The notes below the pieces were generated by a model. That model searched no databases. It was not told the origin of the DNA and saw only the letters and a list, made by a program, of their open reading frames with translations. Position numbers and translations under genes: made by a program. Source: CAZULF01 sp964621215 (GTDB lineage: Bacteria; Pseudomonadota; Gammaproteobacteria; UBA1113). Taken from it: 11,707 nt of DNA. The DNA lies in assembly GCA_964621215.1 (NCBI GenBank), contig CAZULF010000067.1, forward strand, positions 1-11,707, written 5' to 3'. Position 1 is the first letter of the stretch. The number at the start of each line of letters is the position of its first letter. Positions 1 through 6,337 of this stretch are shown here, piece by piece.

Positions 1-943
1 GTGGAAGAGATTCATTATACATTTGAGTCAAAGTTGAATTATTTACTTCTTTTACAACTTCCTTGCGCTTAGCTGGGTCAGTTATTTTTTGATTAACATA
101 GCGCAAAGCTACGTCATATTTCCCTATTTCACATTGTCGCTTGATTATTCTAGAGTGTACGCTTCCCGTAGGCTTTGCTGGTTTAGATGCCTTTGAGGCG
201 CTTGAAGAACTTGAAATCGATTCCTTCTCTTTCTGAATCTTACACTTAACTCGTTCACGTAAAGATTCTTTGGCGGTATCGGAGAGAAAGGATCTAGTTG
301 CTAGATCAATGAATGGAGTCGATACAATCGATCTGGCAGGTTTTTTAGTCTGTGACCCCTTATCAGCTTCTGGTGGATTGAGATGGGGTTCTTCTGATGG
401 AACTGAAAAATCGAGTAGCTTTTCTGCTGTTGCTTCCAGATCTGCTTTTATGGCATGTTCATAGACTTTTTCAATTAACTTTGGAGTATTTTTCAATGTA
501 TACGAAGAATAAAACCATTTATTAATATATCTATGATTGTAATAATCATCTTGATGATCGCTATGGTATACATAATGTCCCCAACGCAGTTCTGTCGCTA
601 GCATTACCAGTAACATCAACTTTCCCGGGGCATCATCTGGCGTGTTTTCAAGTAGCTTTGTACTGTTTAGCTGCGCTGCCAGTGCATATGTTATATTAGA
701 TTTTTTGTATAATTCAAGTCGCACCGAACGTAGCTTATCGAAAAAATACAAAAGATTTTCGAAATTATTTTCTTCTTCTTGATATCTATTTGCCACATCG
801 ATTAAACAGCTTAAAACGGAAACTATTCTTCCTGGTTCAGCTTTTAGTAATGCGCTTATTGCATTGAAATTTTTCTTATCATCTATAAAACTCGTATCTT
901 TGCTTGCTATAGCATCTAATAAGTCTTGTACTTCTATTGGCAT
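1..943 (-). CDS. Unrecognised protein, N-terminal 314 residues (partial, runs off left edge)
   Basis: An open frame reads leftward from an ATG at 943-941 to the window edge with no stop, giving 314 codons. The start is supported by a GAGGAG ribosome-binding site seven bases upstream. No signal peptide or membrane segment is visible. Residues 1-180 look soluble and helical, with an acidic stretch (QEEENNFENLL) and an aromatic patch (WGHYVYHSDHQDDYYNHRY). A low-complexity Ser/Lys/Pro linker follows at about 245-270 (SISSSSSASKASKPAKPTG), then a basic, helical region (RQCEIGKYDVALRYVNQKI). The linker suggests at least two domains, the second cut off here. I do not recognise the family. The gene lies 245 bases downstream of a Ras/Rab-like GTPase on the same strand, so it belongs to an accessory stretch beside the Tol-Pal cluster. 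It could be a secreted host-interaction protein, but nothing visible proves it. Confidence 0.85.
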   Translation of the reverse strand, partial: MPIEVQDLLDAIASKDTSFIDDKKNFNAISALLKAEPGRIVSVLSCLIDVANRYQEEENNFENLLYFFDKLRSVRLELYKKSNITYALAAQLNSTKLLENTPDDAPGKLMLLVMLATELRWGHYVYHSDHQDDYYNHRYINKWFYSSYTLKNTPKLIEKVYEHAIKADLEATAEKLLDFSVPSEEPHLNPPEADKGSQTKKPARSIVSTPFIDLATRSFLSDTAKESLRERVKCKIQKEKESISSSSSASKASKPAKPTGSVHSRIIKRQCEIGKYDVALRYVNQKITDPAKRKEVVKEVNNSTLTQMYNESLP

Positions 944-1008
944 GTAAATGCTCCTCAAATACTTAATTTATGCTAAGCATTTTACGAGCCCTGAATAAAA
1001 AATGTAAT

Positions 1009-1022
1009 TGTCCAAATGGACA
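1009..1022 (-). terminator. Weak candidate terminator hairpin after the GTPase gene
   Basis: A five-base-pair stem TGTCC/GGACA with an AAAT loop lies about 165 bases past the GTPase stop. On the minus strand it is preceded by A-rich sequence and followed by TTACATTTTTT. On the plus strand it is followed directly by GTTTTT, but no plus-strand gene ends here. The stem is short, so this is a weak call. Confidence 0.25.
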
Positions 1023-1058
1023 GTTTTTGAGGTGGTATTAGAAGTAGAAATACAGCGT

Positions 1059-1173
1059 GTAGCCCGTCATTAGCCGCGCTCAAGCATTTATTATTGTCGC
1101 TGTTCTAAAACGCGGCGTAATGCGGGATCCTCAAATAGAAAACCCGGATTCCGCTTCGCTCCATCCAGGCTAC
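1059..1173. repeat. Palindromic repeat element with GTAGCC/GGCTAC ends (115 bp)
   Basis: The element starts with GTAGCCCGTCATTAGCCGCG and ends with a copy of the 31-bp palindromic unit found elsewhere in the window (CCCGGATTCCGC to CCAGGCTAC, 1143-1173). Inside, an imperfect inverted repeat pairs about 1063-1078 (CCCGTCATTAGCCGCG) with CGCGGCGTAATGCGGG at about 1111-1126, around a loop of roughly 30 nt. It has the same GTAGCC and GGCTAC termini as the larger elements at 5249-5454 and 10767-10995 but a different interior. Its right end lies 15 bases from the GTPase stop codon. It encodes no protein. Repeat status is certain from the shared unit; calling it one element is inference. Confidence 0.7.
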
Positions 1174-1188
1174 GGAGGCTAGCCCACG

Positions 1189-2058
1189 TTAAGAAAACTG
1201 ATATCCTGCAATTTTCTCAACAAATTTTGCTGTCGCTGTCTGTTCGCCGCTACTTTGCCAGAATCGATGTGTGTTGATTACGGGTGCGTTTGCAGTACTC
1301 CAAAAGGATATTTTAGTCTTAGCCGTGTCAGAGTCTTTCAGAGCGTTTTTTAATCTTTTAAGCGCTGTTACTTTAGCTTCTCCAGAGGAAGAAAAGAGGT
1401 TAAGCCAAGTTTTAGCTCGAAGTCGCTCTATTTCACCATCGATTTCTGCTTTCACATCCTCTACTGTCTTTGGCTTTGTTGAAGCTGTACTCAAAGAAGA
1501 GCTTGCTGAAGACTTTTGCAGTGGAGCTAGTGGAGCTAATGTCTCTGTAATATCATCAAACAACTCGGTGATATCCGTACCTGACTTGGCACTGGTTTCA
1601 AACCAATGTAGTCTTTCTCGTTCGGCATAGGCCTGAGCATGTTCTTGCTCAACTTGACGTTGCCCCACTAAATCATACTTTGTCCCGACAAGATATATGG
1701 GGATATCCTGATTTACCGTCTGTCGAACCAATTGAAGATATTTAGGTAGGTTATTAAAAGTTGCTACATTAGTCGTATCATAACAAAGAATAATCGTAGA
1801 CGAGTTCTTTAAAAGTAAAGGCATACCCCTAAGGTCTTCATTAAAACATCCAGGCACATCCAGGATTTCCAGGCTGATACATAAAAAACCATTATCAATC
1901 CCTGGCAGCTCTCGACTAAGCTTCTTGTGTTCGGTTTCAACTATTGTAGTCTGTTTATATTCTAGATTAAACTCATTGCGGGCATAACGATTGATCAACT
2001 GAGTCTTCCCAACATTTCGACCGCCCAGCACAACTATTTTGAAAGAGTTTCCGCTCAT
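1189..2058 (-). CDS. Ras/Rab-like small GTPase with C-terminal extension
   Basis: This 289-aa protein begins with a Ras-superfamily G domain (about 5-175). The P-loop is GGRNVGKT (12-19), TT at 37-38 fits switch I, G3 is DVPG (67-70), the guanine-specificity motif is GTKYD (125-129), and G5 is ETSAK (154-158). The stretch YDTTNVATFNNL is typical of Rab/Ras proteins. In Ras the G3 motif DTAG is followed by the catalytic glutamine; here the residue is Cys71, so intrinsic GTP hydrolysis may be weak. A Ser/Thr-rich linker (about 182-198) leads to a roughly 90-residue helical extension ending near INTHRFWQSSGEQTATAKF. There is no C-terminal cysteine prenylation motif, signal peptide or membrane segment. 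The ATG has a good GAGGT site seven bases upstream. Eukaryote-like GTPases of this kind occur in intracellular gammaproteobacteria, where a host-directed role is possible. A bacterial regulatory GTPase is the alternative. G-domain identity is sure; function is unknown. Confidence 0.92.
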   Translation of the reverse strand: MSGNSFKIVVLGGRNVGKTQLINRYARNEFNLEYKQTTIVETEHKKLSRELPGIDNGFLCISLEILDVPGCFNEDLRGMPLLLKNSSTIILCYDTTNVATFNNLPKYLQLVRQTVNQDIPIYLVGTKYDLVGQRQVEQEHAQAYAERERLHWFETSAKSGTDITELFDDITETLAPLAPLQKSSASSSLSTASTKPKTVEDVKAEIDGEIERLRAKTWLNLFSSSGEAKVTALKRLKNALKDSDTAKTKISFWSTANAPVINTHRFWQSSGEQTATAKFVEKIAGYQFS

Positions 2059-2075
2059 TATTTTACCTCACAGGA

Positions 2076-2104
2076 TTTATATCTTTTTTACTTAAAGATG
2101 GTAA
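2076..2104 (-). promoter_or_regulatory. Candidate sigma70-type promoter for the GTPase gene
   Basis: Read on the minus strand, TTACCA (2104-2099) is followed after 17 bases by TATAAA (2081-2076), matching the consensus at four and five of six positions. The predicted leader is only about 15 nt and would begin at the ribosome-binding site, which is tight. Read-through from the Tol-Pal operon is the alternative. Confidence 0.35.
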
Positions 2105-2204
2105 TGTTGAAACTAAAAACTAAAAAATAAGCATTAGCCTACCTTTGTAGAGCGCTAGAATACCATATAATATAAACGTGTGCAAATTAAGAACACATTA
2201 AGGA

Positions 2205-2299
2205 GGAGATCCCTCGCTGCTACGATTCAAGAAACTATTTTACAAATACGATTTCCTCTGACCACTGCCATTACCGGGAATCCAATGCTCGGGATGACA
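2205..2299. repeat. Possible split palindromic repeat downstream of cpoB
   Basis: GGAGATCCCTCGCTGC at 2205-2220 and GCTCGGGATGACA at 2287-2299 look like the two halves of a common bacterial palindromic repeat, separated by 66 bases of unrelated sequence. The region lies within the 275-base gap between cpoB and the GTPase gene. No convincing Rho-independent terminator for cpoB is visible in that gap. An AAGGAGG-like motif at about 2200-2206 has no usable start codon behind it. Confidence 0.3.
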
Positions 2300-2333
2300 A
2301 CTTCAGAAAAATCAATACTCGGAGAACATGAAC

Positions 2334-3329
2334 TTAATTACCCTGACGTTGCATTTGTTTTAATTGTTGTTGGGCTAATTGTGCTGAGGCGGAATTGGGG
2401 AATTTACTATTTAAGGCGGTAAATTGTGCTCGGGCTTGTTTCCATTGCGATTGATTATAGTAAATCATGCCGATTTTCAGCATAGAATCCGCTGCTTTAG
2501 GTGACTGTGGAAATTGAGTCACTACGGTATTAAATTGATTTTGTGCTTGCGGTAAATTGCCTTCAATCAGTGCTAATTCACCTAACCAATAATGCGATGT
2601 CGCTGCATATTGGCCGTTGGGATATTGTTGTAAATAGGTTTGCAATGCCACCGTGGCTTTGCTGTATTGCTTGGCTGCAACCAATTTATAGGCATCTTGA
2701 TACATTTGTTCTTCGGATGCATTGGTGTTGGTGTTAGCACTGGCGACAGCTGTTGTTGTCGCTACAGCTGCTGCAGTTGCTGATGCTGCCGTCGGAGTCT
2801 CTGCCATCGCTGCAGGAGAGGCTGAGGTGGCTGCATTTGAGGTCACTGCACTTGATGTAACTGTAGGGGCAACAACAGCCGTGTTCGGTGCAGCGACATT
2901 TTGCTGTGCTTGCAGTTGTGCAATGGCATGACCTTGCTCTTCTAATTGTCCGCGTAATTCTTGAATCTGTTGTTGTAATAAAATAATTTGTGAGGCTGGA
3001 TCACGTTTGTTCACATCAGTCATCATCGATGGCGTATCGCTAACATCATCCGCGGTAACTAATGCTTGATCTGGAGTTTGGGTTGTATCGGATGCCACCA
3101 TCGGGGTATTAATAGACGCTGGTGCCGGAGCTTGCGAACCACTCATTACGATACCATTGCTTGAGGACACGGATGCAACAGGATGTCCGTTGACTACAGG
3201 CGCGTCGGCGAGTGCGAGTGAGGGTTGCAAACACAATAAGGCTATCCACAAGCTGGATCCCGCGGACAAGCCGCGGGACGACGTCCTTCTTGCGGACAAG
3301 CCGCGGGACGACGAGAGAAGGGGCAACAT
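2334..3329 (-). CDS. cpoB: Cell division coordinator CpoB (YbgF), TPR protein of the Tol-Pal system
   Basis: This is a 331-aa periplasmic protein. In E. coli, CpoB links Tol-Pal-driven outer-membrane constriction to septal peptidoglycan synthesis by PBP1B and binds TolA. The order seen here is a signal peptide with hydrophobic core LWIALLCLQPSLALA (27-41, cleavage predicted before Asp42), a Pro/Thr/Ser-rich stretch, a coiled coil (about 112-143, QIILLQQQIQELRGQLEEQG), a long Ala/Thr/Val-rich linker (about 145-205), and three tetratricopeptide repeats (about 206-325) with motifs such as AATSHYWLGELALIEGNLPQ. The ATG overlaps the pal stop codon by one base (TAATG), which supports this start. 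The oddity is the signal-peptide n-region: it is built from two tandem 30-bp hairpin repeats that encode SSRGLSA twice, ten residues apart. They push the hydrophobic core to residue 27 while supplying four arginines. Identity is firm from domains and gene order. Confidence 0.95.
   Translation of the reverse strand: MLPLLSSSRGLSARRTSSRGLSAGSSLWIALLCLQPSLALADAPVVNGHPVASVSSSNGIVMSGSQAPAPASINTPMVASDTTQTPDQALVTADDVSDTPSMMTDVNKRDPASQIILLQQQIQELRGQLEEQGHAIAQLQAQQNVAAPNTAVVAPTVTSSAVTSNAATSASPAAMAETPTAASATAAAVATTTAVASANTNTNASEEQMYQDAYKLVAAKQYSKATVALQTYLQQYPNGQYAATSHYWLGELALIEGNLPQAQNQFNTVVTQFPQSPKAADSMLKIGMIYYNQSQWKQARAQFTALNSKFPNSASAQLAQQQLKQMQRQGN
3253..3312. repeat. Two tandem 30-bp GC-rich hairpin repeats inside cpoB
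   Basis: The first copy (3253-3282) begins CTGGATCCCGCGGACAAG and ends CCGCGGGACGAC; its stem TCCCGCGG/CCGCGGGA has 8 bp and the loop is ACAAG. The second copy (3283-3312) is identical to the first over the last 21 bases and degenerate in its left part. The period is exactly 30 bases, so the reading frame of cpoB is kept. Full copies occur outside genes at 9372-9401, 9418-9447 and 10812-10841. Confidence 0.9.
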
Positions 3330-3838
3330 TATTTGCTCTCGTAAATCAAATCAACACGGCGATCGAGTTGATAAGCTTGTGCGCTATCACCCATCATCGC
3401 TGGACGTTCTTGACCATAACTCACCGTAACGAGTTGCTGGCCAGATACACCCATTGATTCCAAACGTTGTTGAACTTGATCAGCACGTCGTTGACCTAAA
3501 CCGATATTGTATTCACGGCTGCCGGTAGGATCGGTATTACCTTCCAAACGAACTTTAGCAGAAGGATGCGATTTCAGATAATTAGCATTCGCTTGCAACA
3601 CATAATCGTAATCTGGTTTCACATAGCTTTTGTCGAAATCAAAATAAATGGTGTTTTTATCAATACCTAATAATTTAGCCATGTAATCTGAATTTACGAA
3701 AGGTTCATTATTGCCTAAACCACCCGTTTCGGTGCCGCCAGCATAACCACTTTCTACGCCAGCATTGTTTTTAGAAGAACATGCGGCGAGCGTTACTGCG
3801 ATAAGACCTACGGCTAAGATACGAGATAAATTTGTCAT
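3329..3838 (-). CDS. pal: Peptidoglycan-associated outer-membrane lipoprotein Pal
   Basis: Pal anchors the outer membrane to peptidoglycan and is the outer-membrane end of the Tol-Pal machine. From the chosen start the protein has 169 residues. It has a lipoprotein signal peptide with lipobox LAAC (acylated Cys20), a short Gly/Asn-rich tether, and an OmpA-like domain from about residue 60 (IYFDFDKSYV). The diaminopimelate-binding residues expected for the family are present as Asp103 (EGNTDPTG) and Arg118 (YNIGLGQRRAD), and the domain ends in the usual SYGQERP and DRRVDLIY motifs. The ATG at 3838 is preferred over the one at 3844 because the AGGGG site (3851-3847) is eight bases from the former and only two from the latter. 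The stop overlaps the cpoB start by one base. A hairpin repeat lies between tolB and this gene. Confidence 0.95.
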   Translation of the reverse strand: MTNLSRILAVGLIAVTLAACSSKNNAGVESGYAGGTETGGLGNNEPFVNSDYMAKLLGIDKNTIYFDFDKSYVKPDYDYVLQANANYLKSHPSAKVRLEGNTDPTGSREYNIGLGQRRADQVQQRLESMGVSGQQLVTVSYGQERPAMMGDSAQAYQLDRRVDLIYESK

Positions 3839-3846
3839 TTTCATTT

Positions 3847-3851
3847 CCCCT
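3847..3851 (-). promoter_or_regulatory. Ribosome-binding site deciding the pal start
   Basis: AGGGG on the minus strand lies eight bases from the ATG at 3838 and two bases from the ATG at 3844. Normal spacing favours the inner ATG, which removes two residues from the signal peptide and does not affect the lipobox. Confidence 0.6.
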
Positions 3852-3875
3852 CTAATTTAAGACCCTCTTCCCCTG

Positions 3876-3901
3876 CCCCTCTCCCGCAAGCGGGAGAGGG
3901 G
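3876..3901. repeat. Perfect 12-bp inverted repeat between tolB and pal
   Basis: CCCCTCTCCCGC (3876-3887) and its exact complement GCGGGAGAGGGG (3890-3901) are separated only by AA. The sequence lies in the 67-base tolB-pal spacer, starting on the mRNA about 10 bases after the tolB stop. There is no U-tract directly after it, so it is not a typical terminator. It may protect or pause the transcript and so set the Pal/TolB ratio (inference). Similar GC-rich palindromes are common intergenic repeats in proteobacteria. Confidence 0.85.
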
Positions 3902-3911
3902 AGAGATTTTA

Positions 3912-5219
3912 TTAATTCAAAAATGGTGACCAGGCGGGCTCTTGCACATCACCCAATTGATCAGGTAACTGCACATTCACTTTGCCATCGGTCGATGCCA
4001 TGGCTAGTACACTGTGCCCAGCTTGTTTGGTAGCATACACTACCATCTTACCATTGGGCGCTACGCTGGGCGACTGGTTATTCCCACCATGAGTCAACAC
4101 TTGCACGTTGCCCGTCTGTAAATTCAATGCTGCGATATTAAACCCACCGCCTTGGCGATTCAAGAGCACAATATTTTGTCTATCGGGGGTATAAGACGCA
4201 CTTGAGTTGTAATTACCGGTAAATGTAACACGTTGCGCTTGTTTAGTCGCTAGGTTGACTTCATATATTTGCGGTGAACCACCACGATCAGAGGTAAAGA
4301 TTAGTGATTGACCATCTGGTGACCAGTTTGGTTCGGTATTAATAGACGTATCATTGGTAACTTGCTGTAAGCCGCCCGATGACATATCCAACAAATACAG
4401 ATTAGGATTCGCTGCACCACGCGATAAAGCCACGGCTAATTTTCTTCCATCGGGCGACCATTCAGGCGCACCATTAATACCTTTGAAGCTGGTAATCAAT
4501 CGGCGTTTGCCTGTTGCAACATCTGACACATAAATTTGTGGCAAGAAACTTTCAAAAGAGACATATGTCAGTTGTCGGCCATCCGGTGACCATGACGGTG
4601 ACATGATCGGTTGTGATGAAATTAATATCGGCTTAGGACCGTAACCGTCTTGATCGGCGATCATCAACATATATTTAGCTGGTTGTCCTGGATGACGTTG
4701 CACTAATACATAGGCTAATCGTGTGGAAAATATTCCTTTCACACCGGTTAACTGTTGATAAACTCTATCGCTGATGTGGTGTGCTGCACGCCGCATATCA
4801 TTTTCAGAAACCGTCAATTCTTCAGTGAGCAAAATATTATTCGGTGCTTGATTAAATAAATTGACTAAACTGTAAGTAATTTTATAACGGCCACCACCGA
4901 TGGATTGCACATTACCTACTACGACATCATCAACATTTTTGCCTTGCCAATATTTACTGTTAATCTGTCCTGAGGTGTGAGGATACTCAGCAATACTACC
5001 ATTCGCTAACACATTAAATTGGCCGCTATTGGCTAAGTCATGATGAATAATGCTCGCGATGTCGACGGGAAAATTTGTTTGGCTATCGGTAAAAGGCACA
5101 ACTGCGATAGGAATGGCTGCTGCCATGCCTTTGGTTAATTCAAGATTTAACGCCGCCCCTGCGCTTTGGCTTACTAGCCCGATCGCGATGGACGTAAGAA
5201 GTATCATTATTTTACGCAT
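3912..5219 (-). CDS. tolB: Tol-Pal system periplasmic protein TolB
   Basis: TolB is a periplasmic six-bladed beta-propeller that binds Pal and is pulled off it by TolA. The 435-aa length is normal. A signal peptide (1-22, cleavage predicted after AGA) is followed by an N-terminal segment ending IPIAVVPF, typical of TolB, then the alpha/beta N-domain (to about 160). The propeller carries repeated WSPDG blade motifs at 210-214, 254-258 and 299-303. Degenerate versions follow at YTPD (343), VAPNG (386) and WSPF (430). The ATG has an AAAGG site seven bases upstream. In most relatives tolB follows tolA closely. Here a 206-bp palindromic element fills the gap, so the transcript must cross a long structure or tolB must use its own promoter. 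No convincing promoter was seen in the roughly 30 bases between element and start. Confidence 0.97.
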   Translation of the reverse strand: MRKIMILLTSIAIGLVSQSAGAALNLELTKGMAAAIPIAVVPFTDSQTNFPVDIASIIHHDLANSGQFNVLANGSIAEYPHTSGQINSKYWQGKNVDDVVVGNVQSIGGGRYKITYSLVNLFNQAPNNILLTEELTVSENDMRRAAHHISDRVYQQLTGVKGIFSTRLAYVLVQRHPGQPAKYMLMIADQDGYGPKPILISSQPIMSPSWSPDGRQLTYVSFESFLPQIYVSDVATGKRRLITSFKGINGAPEWSPDGRKLAVALSRGAANPNLYLLDMSSGGLQQVTNDTSINTEPNWSPDGQSLIFTSDRGGSPQIYEVNLATKQAQRVTFTGNYNSSASYTPDRQNIVLLNRQGGGFNIAALNLQTGNVQVLTHGGNNQSPSVAPNGKMVVYATKQAGHSVLAMASTDGKVNVQLPDQLGDVQEPAWSPFLN

Positions 5220-5248
5220 TTTGGTACCTTTTCAAAAATAAATATCGT

Positions 5249-5454
5249 GTAGCCTGGATGCAGCGCAGCGGAATCCAGGTCCGGACCTTGTGCCATGACG
5301 ATCTTCATGAAGACGCTGTAAATACATCCCTGTACGCTCGAGTTCGGCATCCCTGCCTCACACGCTTCATGAAGACGTCATGCCACGAGGTCTGTAAGCT
5401 TGTCAGCATCTCATAGCTTTCTTCCTGGATTCAGCTACGCTGCATCCAGGCTAC
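5249..5454. mobile_element. MITE-like nested palindromic element between tolA and tolB (206 bp)
   Basis: The outer inverted repeats are 31 bp (5249-5279, starting GTAGCCTGGATGCAGCG, and 5424-5454, ending GCTGCATCCAGGCTAC) and differ at two positions. Inside them is a second inverted repeat: 5284-5312 (GACCTTGTGCCATGACG...) and 5365-5392 (...CGTCATGCCACGAGGTC), with about three mismatches and one inserted base. The centre (5313-5364, 52 nt) includes GTTCGGCATCCCTGCCTCAC. The same structure recurs in opposite orientation at 10767-10995. There is no coding potential and no clear target-site duplication. The right end is eight bases from the tolA stop. It has the form of a non-autonomous element; the mobilising enzyme is not in this window. 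Confidence 0.8.
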
Positions 5455-5461
5455 ATATTGA

Positions 5462-6337
5462 TTACCCCACCACATCCTCGGGTTTTACTTTCAATTCAAT
5501 TTCCTGCATACGTTTAAACAAGGCAGGATCGGTCGGAACGGGTAAAGGTGACGCTTTGTAAACTGCTGTAATCGCTGAGCGATCCAACAAGGCATCGCCG
5601 CTGCTTTTTTTCAATTGCACATTTTTGACCACGCCGCCTGGGGCTAACGTGATAAATAAAATAGAGGTAGCGGATCGATCACTATTTGCTGGAATAATCC
5701 ATTGTTGACTAATCGCTTGTATAATCAGAGCATTGTATTTTGCCAATTCATTATTAACTTGTTGTTCTTTGGCGGCGTTCAATTGCGTTTGTTCTTGCGC
5801 AATTTGTTGTTGTAAACTTTTTTCGGCAGCGATTTTCAAATCTTGCTGCGCTTTCAGTTTTTGTTGCTCTTTCAGTTTCTTTTGCTCATTTAATTTTTTT
5901 TGTTCTTGCTTCTTGGTTTCTTCAATCGACGCTAATTGTTTTTGCGCTAATTTCTGCTGCTTTTCTAGCTGTGCCAATTTATCTTGATTTTGTTTCACCA
6001 ATGCATCTTGCTGCGCTTTTAACTTCGCGAGTTGCTGTTCTTGCACGCGTTTTTGTTTTGCCGCTTCCGCCGCTTGCTTTTTCATAGCAGCTAATCTGGC
6101 TTTTTCCGAGGCTTGTTGTTGTGTTTGTTGATTTTTCAGTTTGGCGATCTCTTCTTCCACTTGTTCTTGATTCACCGACACCGCCTGCACGATTTTTTCT
6201 GATTGCGCCAAATTCAATGTGGTTGGTGGTCTAGTCGGTTCAGAAAAAACAAACGATATAATTAATGCGGCAAAAATAATAAAATGCAGTAATAACGATA
6301 AAGTAAATGATTTGCGTAAAGGTAATACGTTTTCCAT
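5462..6337 (-). CDS. tolA: Tol-Pal system energy-transducing protein TolA
   Basis: TolA spans the periplasm from the TolQ-TolR motor to TolB and Pal. The 291-aa protein has one N-terminal membrane helix (about 11-31, LSLLLHFIIFAALIISFVF) with the His18 expected in TolA. A long charged coiled coil follows (about 55-198). Domain III (about 199-291) starts LAKYNALIIQAISQQWIIP, carries SGDALLDRSAITAV and ends PALFKRMQEIELKVKP, as in the TonB/TolA C-terminal fold. The rod is rich in Gln and Lys, whereas the E. coli rod is Ala-rich, and the protein is shorter than the E. coli one. The ATG overlaps the tolR stop (ATGA), so translation is probably coupled. The coiled-coil region is low in complexity and may vary between strains. 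Confidence 0.96.
   Translation of the reverse strand: MENVLPLRKSFTLSLLLHFIIFAALIISFVFSEPTRPPTTLNLAQSEKIVQAVSVNQEQVEEEIAKLKNQQTQQQASEKARLAAMKKQAAEAAKQKRVQEQQLAKLKAQQDALVKQNQDKLAQLEKQQKLAQKQLASIEETKKQEQKKLNEQKKLKEQQKLKAQQDLKIAAEKSLQQQIAQEQTQLNAAKEQQVNNELAKYNALIIQAISQQWIIPANSDRSATSILFITLAPGGVVKNVQLKKSSGDALLDRSAITAVYKASPLPVPTDPALFKRMQEIELKVKPEDVVG

Noticed and set aside
270..464. Plus-strand frame of 64 codons
   Set aside because: It lies wholly opposite the longer minus-strand coding frame 2-943, which has a good ribosome-binding site.
2180..2422. An 80-codon plus-strand frame beginning GTG at 2180, with a perfect TATAAT at 2166-2171 upstream
   Set aside because: It overlaps the end of cpoB on the opposite strand, has no proper ribosome-binding site at its start, and its second half simply mirrors cpoB codons. 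An antisense RNA from the TATAAT cannot be excluded but has no good -35.
2722..2931. Plus-strand Ala/Val-rich frame
   Set aside because: It is the antisense reading of the Ala/Thr-rich linker of cpoB; low-complexity codons leave several frames open.
3253..3312. CRISPR-like direct repeats with 30-base period
   Set aside because: Only two adjacent copies with no spacer between them, inside a coding gene; other copies are single and dispersed. No cas genes are present.
3876..3901. Rho-independent terminator for tolB
   Set aside because: The stem is strong, but no run of U follows on either strand, and pal and cpoB downstream appear to belong to the same operon.
5249..5454. Insertion sequence with transposase
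   Set aside because: The element is only 206 bp and has no open frame of useful length; it can only be non-autonomous.
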